The translations under genes and the position numbers were made by a program. 64,000 bases of DNA, taken from Phoenix dactylifera. Lineage: Eukaryota; Streptophyta; Magnoliopsida; Arecales; Arecaceae. Positions 1 through 11,600 of this stretch are shown in pieces. The notes below the pieces were generated by a model. The model was not told where the DNA came from and did no database searches. It was given only the letters and a program-made list of their open reading frames with translations. The number at the start of each line of letters is the position of its first letter. Position 1 is the stretch's first letter. The stretch is from the NCBI RefSeq assembly GCF_009389715.1, contig NC_052392.1, positions 35,761,360-35,825,359 on the forward strand. The letters run 5' to 3'.

Positions 1-667
1 CTCCCTATTTATATGGTTTAATGGACCAGCAGGAGGGTCCCAGATGTTCTCTTTGTGGACCTAGATTAACCCTAGTTGAGGGTCCTGGGCTAGTGTTACT
101 ATGACCACCCGTCGTGCTAGCCTTCACTCTAGCATTCGTCAGCCCTCCTTGAACCCCCACCATCCGCAACCTAGCATGTTACCTTTGTTATATTTGATAC
201 CTATTCCTTAATCTAATAATTTGTAAAACACTGTTTTGACTGATTTGGGCGATCGGGCACCACTGAACTCTATTATCACTAATCTCGATTGTGTTACCTA
301 TACCATGGTCTAATTCTTTTTTCATGAGTTAACTAATTTGATTGGCCAGAGCTAACTGACCTAGATCATTGGATGCTGCTACCTAGTTGATCATGTTCTT
401 TCTTCACTCTGACCTTGTCAGCTACCATTGAACCCATAACGAAAAATTCTTGATCTACTATCTTGATTGGATATATGTTTCTTGATCAGATGAATTGGAT
501 TATACTATGCTGACCGATTCAAACAATTAGACGTTATCATATAGTCAAACTCATACTTCTTTTTATATGAATCTTTTTTCATAGTCGGCCCTGATTTTGT
601 ATGGGGTGCTGCAGTCATCCAAACAGAAAGAAGTCCAACGAGATTCTATATTCTAGTTTCTAAATTG
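1..667. other. Intergenic DNA, nothing recognised
   Basis: AT-rich sequence without a long open frame or recognisable domain on either strand. It runs up to the start of the LTR-like sequence near 668. It may be older repeat debris, but I see no diagnostic motif. Confidence 0.4.
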
Positions 668-2012
668 AGGTAACGCCCAAACCCTTTATTTATTTTAATT
701 TTAATCAAAGAAGGATAGAGAATATAGATAATTCAAATATTAGAATTCTAAAATTATATAATTATTGAATAATTGATCATTAATATTACAAGTGATTGAT
801 GAGGAATAAGTTAGTTTTATATTGATATTAAATTGACAGAACATGTTAGGTGTGGATTGGTAGCATTGTAGTTGTATTGGATTGTGATAGAGGTAAGAAC
901 CCCAGCACCTAATCACTAGTATATATATAACATGCTTGTTGATTTACACCACTGGTTTCACATCATAAGATTTGTGTTTTTGAATTTGGTTTTGTATGAG
1001 ATAATATGTTTTATATGATTTTCAATATGAACATACTTGTATGATTATTATATGTAAACATGACTATATGAACAATGATTATAAATATCAAAAAATTGTG
1101 AAAAATACATTGTGTAATCGAATTGATTTGATAACTATAACATGCAAATCAAATGAATAAGATATGCTTTAGATTAACCTTGTTAAGAGATAGCTTCTAT
1201 GAGCTTATGCATGGGATAGCCTCCACAAGCTTATGCATGGGATGGTTTTTATTGGCTTACGCGTGAGATAGCCTCCACGAACTTATGCTTAGGATAGCCT
1301 CCATGGGCTTTCGCGTAGGACAACCTCCATGAGCTTATACGTAGGATAGCCTCCACGAGCTTATGCGTAGAATTTTAATTAGCAGTCTTGGACTAGGTCA
1401 TAATTTTGGTTAGTCCAAAGCTGAAAAAGTAATTGCTAAGAAATCTGAAATTGAGATAATGAGAAACAATTGATAAGACACATGAAACCAATGTTAAATA
1501 AAAGGTTTTACTTGTTAGTATTTGTAACATATGTCTCTTTTGATAAGCCCAAAAAATTTGATGTATGTATATGCAGATATTTGTTGGTTTAATTGAGTTA
1601 TATTGGATGTTTGAAAAGAATTTTTCTAATTTATATTTTTATTTTGGTGTCGCGTATTGCTATTTTCAAATTATATTATTTTATTGGTGTGAATGTGCAG
1701 AGATTTTTACTGGGCTGTAAAGCTCACAACTCTTCATTTTTTTTTAGAGTTGTAGTTTGCGTAGTTCTTGGCTATGGTTGAGATTAGAAAGGATAAATTA
1801 TTAGAGCATCCTTGTTACCAATTGGATGAATAAATTTTATAATTTTGTACAAGTTTGTTATACTAGTTATGAATTATTGTCATTATTGTTCATGGATATA
1901 TATTGAGGTTGTAATAAATTTTTCAGACCTTGCATATTCTCTAGGTTCTTGATCTAGAAAATATACGGTTATGTCACATGGCTGACCTAGGTGATAGGTT
2001 TGGGGCATGACA
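668..2012 (+). mobile_element. LTR of a Ty3-gypsy-like retrotransposon (5' LTR)
   Basis: The right end reads GGGCATGACA (to 2012) and is followed after four bases by TGGTATCCGAGCA (2017-2029). That is a one-mismatch version of the initiator-methionine tRNA primer binding site found just after plant 5' LTRs. The left end near 668 (GGTAACGCCC) is the imperfect inverted counterpart of the right end, as expected for LTR termini. The last ~300 bp are similar to the LTR ending at 23989, including a shared segment of the type 'gggctg.aaagctca', so both belong to one family. The exact left boundary is uncertain. It contains a 26-bp tandem repeat (1189-1370). Confidence 0.6.
1189..1370 (+). repeat. 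26-bp minisatellite, seven units, inside the LTR
   Basis: Seven contiguous units of exactly 26 bp start at 1189, 1215, 1241, 1267, 1293, 1319 and 1345. The core is GATAGCCTCCAYGAGCTTAT followed by GCGTAG. Units differ from each other at roughly 2 to 9 positions and the third (1241-1266) is the most diverged. The sequence on both sides lacks the motif. Confidence 0.85.
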
Positions 2013-3600
2013 GAAGTGGTATCCGAGCATAGTTTTAAGATCATTAAGGATTGTGACAAAAATATATCAGAGCTTAGGAGTATAATCACTTGGGACATGA
2101 CAAAAGTAATAGAATTAAATTCAGAGCATAGGTGTAAGATCACTATCCATTGTATTAAAATGTATGCATTGGTGTTGGTATATGATGAGTATGGAAGGAC
2201 TAGATGATTTATATCTCTAATCATGATTAGAGCAGTTTGACCATAGATAAGTATAGGAAGGTTAACCATGGTATACCAATTATACCGTACCATATTCATA
2301 TGTTGTTTAAATAACTTAGAATTTCAAACATGACATGGGTTTAGATGTTCTTGCACTTTTATTTTTGCTGCTAATTATTAGAGTGAAATTTATATGTGGA
2401 TCTTTCGTTGTGTTGGAGTGAGCTAAATTTTTTTTCATAGTACTAGAAAGGAATGTTCTTCAAGGTTAAATCTGTATGTGGAATATATTTGGAATTGGAA
2501 GTTTTGGATACTACAAATTGGTGTATTTAATATTGATCTATTTGATTTTATTTTGAAGCCATAGAGTTAGCATATTGGTGGAAAATTCTTGTAACTTAAA
2601 TTTTCATGTTTAGATTGGGCTACTAGATTTTTTTTATAATTGATGGAGAATATTGGATGTTTTAAATAAAACTCAAGTCTAGGTTTATGATTCGACCTTA
2701 AATCTTTTACCATTGTGATGAAGCTGCTAGTAAAATAAAATATTGAGTAGAGACCAAGACTTTGAGATGCTTATATGAGCTATCGCATATAGCATTGCTG
2801 GTAGATGTTAGAAATTTTAATTGGTGAAAGATTTGGAGGTTAATAGAGTTAATTCTACTCATAATGATATTGGCTCGAAGACTTCTAACCAATTGAATTT
2901 GGAGTAAATTCTTTTGGAAGGAAGATCAATTTAGATTGTCTAATCAAATTGCTAAGAAAATCCAAGGTTAACCCACTTTAAATTAAACTTAGATATTTTG
3001 GGGTCTAGAATAGTTATGGAGATCTAGGCATCCCGGCTAAGGCCACAGGCCGCTGTGGAGGAATGAAGGGAGGCCTTGGTAGCAAGAACCGACGGTGGAA
3101 CCTGCCAGAAAAAGGAGCGAAATTGGAAATATCTAAAGAAAAATAAGAAAAAACAGGGCACTCGTTCTTCTTGGCCAAAATTCGGCGATCACCGGCCAGC
3201 ACCAAGCTTTCAAAGAATCCGGAAGAGAAAGAAAGAAAGGTAGATCGAAGCTAGTTCGATCCTTAATTGGTTCTCGGCCGTGAATGGCTGCGGCGACGAT
3301 GATCGAGCTTCTAAAAGGAAACCGGAGAAATACTTTGGCGAGAGCTCTGTTCAAGCTTGGATCTCCGATGGAAAGCGGAGGAGAAATGGGGGAAGCTCTA
3401 AATAGAAATTGGCCGTGACCAGAATTCGACTCATAGTGAGATTCTGTCCGACTATTTTAAGGAGGAAGAAGAATCCCATCGAAAGTCATTTTCTCTCCAA
3501 ACACGTGTGCGGTATGTGCCGATCTTTTTTTTGAATTAAAAAATAGCTGGGCTAGTCAAGTTGACCGAGCCCAGTCCAGTGGTTCATAGTAGGTTATCCC
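2013..3600 (+). mobile_element. Decayed non-coding internal region of the retrotransposon
   Basis: This follows the primer binding site at 2017-2029. A second imperfect copy of the same junction (GGGACATGAC, then CAGAGCATAGG) lies about 90 bp downstream (2094-2132), so the PBS region is locally duplicated. No gag or pol frame is readable. The GC-richer stretch 3010-3420 has a sequence style often seen in the untranslated leader of plant gypsy or LARD-type elements, but nothing in it identifies a protein. The right boundary is not defined. Confidence 0.35.
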
Positions 3601-5611
3601 TATCTCCCGAATCGGCGCCCAAGACAATTTTTGCCTCATCTTTTTTCCCTTTTCCTAAAGGTGCTTTTGCCTCCATTTACTAAGGCAAAGGTGCGGCACC
3701 CCCCGCCACCGACCACGAGAGAGAGAGGGATTCGTTTGTCCTATAATCATTGCAAAGTGGGTACTTGTCCGCACCTCGCCAGACACATTTGAAACCAGAG
3801 GGACACACTCATCAACGAAGCACTATGTGACCCTATTTAAAAACCCCACCCAAAACTTTATGGTGCATGCCTCCGCTTGAATGAGTTCTCTGCTGACTCA
3901 TGGGACCCACAATAGTGCACCGTCAAATGCCATGATCTCATGTTTCAAATTCCAGACCACCCAATCCCTAGTAGTAGTTTCTTTGGAGCGACTCCTCCCA
4001 TGTCACAACGGCAGCAAGGACTCGCTCATTTACAAACGCCAGGTTTGGCATGGTGTGGGTCCCTCCTCTTCTGACAAATTTTTAATGGGACGACAGCTTT
4101 CATGGCCTGCGGAAGCCAACCTAAAATAAGAACGCTATAATATCCTCTAGTGGTGGCTGGCATCAAAAAATAAATAAATAAATAAAATCATATTGTATCA
4201 TTTTTGGTGTATCCCAAAGGGTTGCACCCTCATTTATCTTGATTTTTTATAGAATATTATAGGCTTAGTTCGCTCTTTATCATGCAAATACATGTAAGTA
4301 TAGGTCATTCGATTAGCTGCAAGCTCCAATTGTTAGCTCCGTTGATTGGCATTACATTTTTGAGAGTTTGCTCCCGGAGAAAGCTCAAAATATAAATCTT
4401 AGTGGTGGCACATTATCACTAAGAATTTAATAGCTCCGATCTACGCTCAACAAGAAGAAGGCTTGTTCTATATTGGATGCCAATTAAATAACTTTTGGTT
4501 CAAACTTCACCAAACTAGGATTAGATCAAGATGGGTCAGGTTCTTGGATCAAATTAAAATTTGCCACCATTATAACTGGCTCAATGTTTTTGTAGAGGGT
4601 TCATCTTTTCTATAGAAGGCCTGGTATATTACTACATGCCCCTTTCCTCTAAATCATCAACTGCGATTATGGATATAAAACGAGCTGCTAATGGTATGTA
4701 CTTTTCTAAGAACATCTTTGACTCCAGTTTAATCTCAGTTAAAAATTAACATTAACAACTAATCGATACTGATCCCCAGACATTTTTCATTCTTTTGAGT
4801 GAAATATATCAGCATCTTTCAATATCAAAATCCTCACAAAGCAAGCCTATGTCTTGTTGGTTCAGTCTCTTTCTTCTCAAGTAAGTACATACATACATAC
4901 ATAAAAGAATGGTGGCCAAGGATAGAGGTGGAAGAAGGTTTTCTTGTCTATCTTAAGCCAGAAGGTGATTCATATGCTTCCGACTCAATCATTCCTTTAA
5001 TAAAGAAGAGAATCTTCTCGAAAAGGTTGATCTAGAGAGTTCTAGTCTCAAAATTATAGTATTTCATACATTGCATGATAATAGCTAACTGCATGATTGC
5101 CATAAACTTTTATATAAAATAAATATGCCTACACTATTATAGCAAATCATCGTTGATGAAGAAATTATTGATTGAACTAGATCCACCACTAAACCATTGG
5201 ATTGTAAAGCAATATGTACAAAAGATTTGTGCATGTTGCTTCACAATTGGGCTACTCTACTATCTCAGTCCAACTAAAAATTTTATCTTCCAAGCAACAA
5301 AAAAAAAAAAGAAAAAAACTCTTCCGTGGGCATCTTGGATTCCCTATACGGTAATTAAAAACTAACACTAAACAACTCAGGACACGTGCTAACCGATCTA
5401 AACTAAGACCCCCATCACATTTTTGTAGTGAGAGAATCTAAATAATCTTTAGACATGGCCAGGAGGCAATTCCGGTCATGGTTGTCCGGTTCACTACCTT
5501 TTCGCCATTTGGTAGAAAAGACTCACACGCCAGCACTAATAAACAAGAAGGGGAAGGGAGGGTTCAAGAGGAGGTCGGAAGGGGAAGGTGGTTAGTAAAA
5601 GAGAAGTAGAG
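3601..5611. other. Intergenic region and promoter side of the NFD4-like gene
   Basis: No coding region is supported. There is a short ACAT microsatellite near 4886-4903. The stretch directly before the gene's ATG at 5612 is purine-rich and looks like a plant 5' UTR. I could not place a convincing TATA box. Confidence 0.35.
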
Positions 5612-8600
5612 ATGCCGCCGGCGGTGAAGGCCGGAAGCCGGCCGCCATGGGTGGGGCTGGCGGCGGCGGTGTGGGTGCAGGTGGCGGCGGGCAGCGCCTA
5701 CACCTTCCCGTTGTATTCCCACTCGCTCAAGTCGGTGCTGGGCTACAACCAGCGGCAGCTAACCATGCTCGGCGTCGCCAATGACTTCGGCGAGAACTTC
5801 GGCATGATCCCTGGCGTCGTCTGCAACCGCTTCCCGCCCTGGCTTGTCCTCCTTATCGGCGGCGCTTGTTCTTTCCTCGGCTTCGGCGTCCTCTGGCTCG
5901 GCGTGAGCCAGACCGTCTCCGGCCTGCCCTTCTGGGTGGTGAGTGAGCTCTCTTGTATATTTCCTTACTCTTGGGTTCTTGATCTTTGATTATATTCTCT
6001 GATCTATGTTTTTCTGATGAACTATCGTTTAAAGATTTGATTTTTAACGGTTTTACTGTTTCGGCAATTGTTATTGACTCCTATCTGTTTTTTGATATAC
6101 TTATGATTCCGTTTTACTTTAAAAAATTCTGATTCTGTGTATGTGGAGAAAGATATGAATGTTATAGGCATCTAATTTATGCTTTGAGATGGAGTGTCCT
6201 TTTGATTCAATGGAACTGGGCGGTTGGTAGGAGGAGAAGTAGCCTCTCTATGTATCTTAATTATGCGCTTGCATATTTGGTCGGAGAGTTATTATGATAA
6301 ATTCATGCTTATGTGCTATAATTTGTGTTATCATTGTACAAAAGAGAGATAGTTATTAGTTTCTGATTTGGGAGGTTTAAGTGGCCCGTGGATTGATGAC
6401 ATGCCAGAGATGCATGAGGTAAAGGCTGATTTGTGTAGGGGCAGTTAATTGTACAAAAGTGTTTGTGAAAAAGCAGTGAAGTTCTTCATTTTTTGGGGGG
6501 CAATCATTTGGGTCAAAGTATATTTTTGAATCCTTGGGGTCATGTCAAGTTGGTTTTAAGTTTATATAAGTCCATGTGCTGATGGTTTTATATGAAGGAA
6601 GAATCTATGGCAAATGTCTGTCTAATCTCAAGTGTGCTCTACTCTGGTTGCAGTCTCTTCTTTTTCCATTGATCTTCTCCTCGTTTGATCTTTCTCCATT
6701 GAAGACAGGCCAAACTTCTTACAAAATCTTTCGCAGGAATATTGTTTCCATCAATTTGTATGGAAGAAAGGAACCATAGTTAGATTCTTTAATTGATCAC
6801 CAAGAAGAGACAAACAACATATAGTAGATGCTGAAGATAACAAGCTAGTTGATGTTATGGAGATAAGGAATGTTGATGACTGGATAGTTTACCCTTAGAC
6901 TCTTCCAAGACATTAAGTGATTAATGTCAATTAGTGAAGGTGTAAGAGTTTTGGGCAAGGATGATATCATAACACAAAAGCAACAAGCAGACATGACTTT
7001 GCAAAGTTTATGGCATATGAAGAGTTCATCCAATCAATGCAATGCTAGATGTCTATTCATAAACTTAAAACTGCTAGGATAAGCTGCATAGATGTGAAAC
7101 CAAATGGCATAATCCTTCATTACATGTTTAAGATCTATCAGTGTGCATAGTTTTCATTGCTTTGATGCCCACTATGATGTTCATAAAAGAAGGAAAACTA
7201 ATCAGATTGCAATGTTAGCCTTCAGGGCTAGGTGGGTATGTCAAAGCTAGATATGCAGGGAGTGGTTGTAAAAATGATGAGAGGACAGCAGCTTGCTTCA
7301 GGTCCTCAACTCCTTCGGAGTAATGAAAACATGTTAGTCTGGAAGCATAGATCATTGTTATGTTAGTTATAAAATCTCTGATTATCCAATTCATATGTCA
7401 GACACCAGCCTGCTTCCATTAATGTGTTGCTGAGTGAGCTTGTTCTGGGATTTGAGAGCAAATCGAAGTACCCTGGATCAATTCACTGCCTGTTTAATCA
7501 GAAGAAGTATCCTGACATCCTTTTTGATAGCTCTTTAAAGTAACTTTTCATTTTCTAGAATCGGACTTTATATTCACTGGGATGGCTGCTGTAACTAAGT
7601 TTATCAAAATGACATTATTCACAATTGAGAGGATTTAGTTGGCCATATGTTGAGTCTTTGTTTAACTTTTTTTATAACAAATTTTCAGTACCACACTTAG
7701 AGCCCCATACTTAGGACTGAAACAGATAGATGGTGCATTGCCCACACTCATCCAGACTTCATCATGTTCCATCTATATCCACACTCCAAGAGATGAGGCA
7801 GGTAAATGTGTCAGTGTTCATTCAGAAATTGGAAGACAACATTTCAATAAAATGAGCTCATATTAAATTCCTCCAAAAGCAAACATCAATCTGTTATATT
7901 TAGACTCTGATAGAAGTTCCATTGTGGACTCTCAGATCTGTTGGTCTGAGGGGGGACCTCTCATGGATATAAAATTCAGAAAAGAGCTGGGAAGTGACCT
8001 TCTTCTGGAATCATCTAATCTCTTATCTTCTTCACCCCTCTACAGTCCTTTCCTTAATCCAGATAGAGTAGTTTGGAGATGGAATTGTAATGGTGCATTA
8101 CTGCATTCTTTGTCAAATCCAATTATTGTTTCTTAAATTTTGATTGAATTATCTGAAAGAATTCACTCCAGTATGTAATTCTGTAGCTCCTTGAAAACAA
8201 AGACATTTTATTGGTGGGCCATCAGAAAGGCTTTTGACATCGGAGAATCTTTTTTAAAGGAACCCGCCCATGTCCTTTGCGGCTCAGATGTTGAGAACAA
8301 CCTAAATCACCAGGCATATGGTTGTTTTGCAAATTGGTACATATCAAACGTATTCGCAACATGACTCAATATCATATGGTAGATAGGAAGATAGAGAAAC
8401 CTTTCTTCCACTAGATAAAGCTTGGGGTCTATCTCTGTGTTACGAGATTTTGTGATGCTTGCTTGTATAAAAGTTTTAATGAAAGAGTAATTAAAACGTG
8501 AGTGGGCTGATGAGATTGGGACTCTAATCTAGAATGACTAGGAAACATGGAAAAGTAAAGAGAATCTTTCCTAGTATCTCTCAAATAAACATTTATCTTA

Positions 8601-11600
8601 ATGTAGGAAAGAGGAAGTTCTTTTTGAAAAAAAAACCAACATGGGGAAGGAGATAATTTTTCCTAATATTTCTCAAATAAAATTTATTTTAAAGATAAAA
8701 CATGTATTCCGATAAGAAATAATGAAAGAGCATTAGTTTTTCTTAAATTTTAAAGTAATATTATATTTGAAAAATCAATTATTTTAATTAAAATTAAAAT
8801 TATTGTTAATATGATAATATATTTTCTAATCCTAGTTCTATCATATTTGGTTCATCGATTGGCTATGAATCAAGGTATGCTGAACCGGCCCGTATCGGCC
8901 GGTTCAACCCGTACTGATGGGGCCGGAACTGGCCGGAACCAAGCGGTACCGGACTGGAACCGGCCGGTATTAGATGCATACTAGACGGAATCGGATGGTT
9001 CCGTCCAGTACGGCTAGGAACTAGTGCGAACCGGTCGGTTTGCACCGGTTCGCTGTGGGTAGCATGCCGCCCGCGCGCGCTGGGCAGTGCGCGTGTGTGC
9101 TATGCAGACCGGTTTGGCACCGGTCCGGTACGGCTAGGAACCGATGCGAACCGGTCTGGTAGGCGACCGGTACGCCTACCGATACCGATTCAGCATACCT
9201 TGCTATGAATTTTGAATTATGAACTCGAAACCATACAAGCAAACTAACGAATTATATAACATAGGTTGAGAATGGATTTCATTTTTTCTGCCAATATCAT
9301 TTCACAGGAGGATCTTGAAACATGACAAAGTTATGCGTATCAAAGGTTGTCCTGGTTCTTTCGTCCAATTGGACTTTCTGAAGGCCTGGGAGAGTTAAGA
9401 AGTTTTCCAGGATTGGGTGGGATCTCATCATTATGGTGCTTTAATGGCTAATGTGGAGGCAATGCAATAGAAGAATCTTTCAACATGAGGGTTCATCTGT
9501 CGATGAACTTGATCCTGGCTAGAATGGTATTAGGATTCTCCCAGCAAGCTCCAAATTGCTTTGTATCCTATAAAAAAACCTTATGTTTCTCTTAACTTGG
9601 TTCTCATTTCAACTTCCCTAAAATGAATTGATTGGTATCGCCCCATTCTTCTCTCAAAGAATGATCTATGTCTTCTCTTATAGGAAAGTTGCCACGAATT
9701 ACTTCATGATTTAATGATCTTCAACTTGGTATGTAGCTATCACAAGAAATGATTTTTGTCGTGGAACCATAAAAAGCTAATGAAGCTAAATTTAATCTGA
9801 ATAATGGCAAAAATTTTATTTTATTTTTATTGTCAGCATATTAAATTTACTAATTTTTCAATTTTTGTTCTCTTGCTCTAGCCAAACCCAAACCCCTGGC
9901 CTCTATCTTTTTTATTTTTTTTAAGCAAGTATGCTTGTTCCACAATTACACATTCTGAAGATGTTACTTTAATAGATTCGCTAAGAGGTTTTGTTGGTCT
10001 CCTCTTAAGCAATGTGCTTTAGTAATATCTAGAGAATACTCGGGAGAAGAAACTTCACTTCCTATTGTTCTTGCATAAGTATGCCATCTGCATCCACATC
10101 TTTTTTGTTATTCCTCATCATTGTAGACCCATTAAATGTCACATCAACAACAATAACATGGAATCCTGTACACCTTCACTCTGTCTATGTATTCTAAAAA
10201 GGTGCAATTTTATGCTTTAGGGGATAGTTTATTAGATTTAACATCAACATGAGGGAGCCAACCCAAGTTTTTAGGCTATTACTAATCAAGAGATAGGCTG
10301 GAAAATACTTCTTAAAGAGTGCACTCTGATGTTATGGAGGGCAATCTGCTTACCATGAAAGCTAATGTGTTGAGAAATTTTGTGAAAGTCCTCGAAAGAC
10401 CAGTAGAAATCCAACACCATGTGTTTCCTCCATTAAGGTCTGATACATGTAAATATAACTTGGGCATCCCTTTGGTGTGTTGTAGTGCCAGATGATGCCT
10501 TCATCTCTACAAACTGCTTAAACTCATCTGAAAACCATTCCACCAGTAACCGATTTAGCTTCTTGATCTTTTCATCCTGTCTACTTTCAGCATAGACTTC
10601 CACTGCTTTAGAATAGGGAGCATGTGATGCTTGTATATATGAAGTGTAAACTGAAAATTTTCTCGAAAAATCATATGCAAAAATAACTAAATTCATACTA
10701 CTTCCACTCTTTGAGGCATTTGCTACAGGGAACCCATCATTTGAATGGATGTACTGCTGTGAATGTTTGGTAAGATAAATTTCACAGCAAATCTTAAAAC
10801 AATTCTGCTTTCCGTAACTAATGATTTCAACAGAATTTAACCTGTAATTTTATTATTCTTGTAATTGAATCTCTCTCGGCTGAAGGTTGCTTTTCTAAAG
10901 TGGCTCAGACTCGAGTATGATAATCTTGTGAAGTCTACGAGACTGATTTGGTACTGTGTATAATGATCGATATCAACATAAAAAATTTTGTTTTCAGGAA
11001 ATGGTCAAATATCTCACTATGACTTATAAATTTCTTGGAAATCTGTATTTATTGATTATGCGATTAATTTGTTGGCTGTGTATCAACCTTAATTCTGGAT
11101 CTCTTTCAATGGAACGATTTTATATTGAAAAAGTTTCTTATTGAAGCCACAATGTTTTTAATGATGAGATTGCCATTCCAAAGAGTGCTATAATCTTATC
11201 TTTGATAGCCTTTGAGGCTATCTGGTTTTTCCATTGACATTGGTGAGTGCTATGATATTTTCTTTGATAGTCCTTCCATCACACCTATTTTTTGTACCAG
11301 CAATGAAGATGACTTTTAGTATGGTACAATGAAACCTAGAGACGTTAGAAACACTTCTCCAAGTCTGCCTGATAATAAGTTAAGACTGATGCAAAGGAAG
11401 CAAAAATTATCCAAATTAAAAAGGTCTACATCCCTTGGATATCTTTTCCCAACTAAGCGCGTAAACCTTGTGGTCTGTAACAGAAATAAGACATTCATAG
11501 GAAACAGAAGAAGCTATACTTGGTGATCAAAGAAGCAAGAGAGTAGAAAAATATAGCAAGAGAGAGCAATTACTGTAGGGCGAGCGAGTGACTAGAAGGA

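Noticed and set aside
1883-2299. 138-codon minus-strand frame
   Set aside because: It overlaps the LTR end and primer binding site of a gypsy-like element on the opposite strand and has no domain.
5588-5611. In-frame extension of the NFD4-like frame upstream of 5612
   Set aside because: The extension begins with GTG and not ATG. The ATG at 5612 gives the usual family N-terminus.
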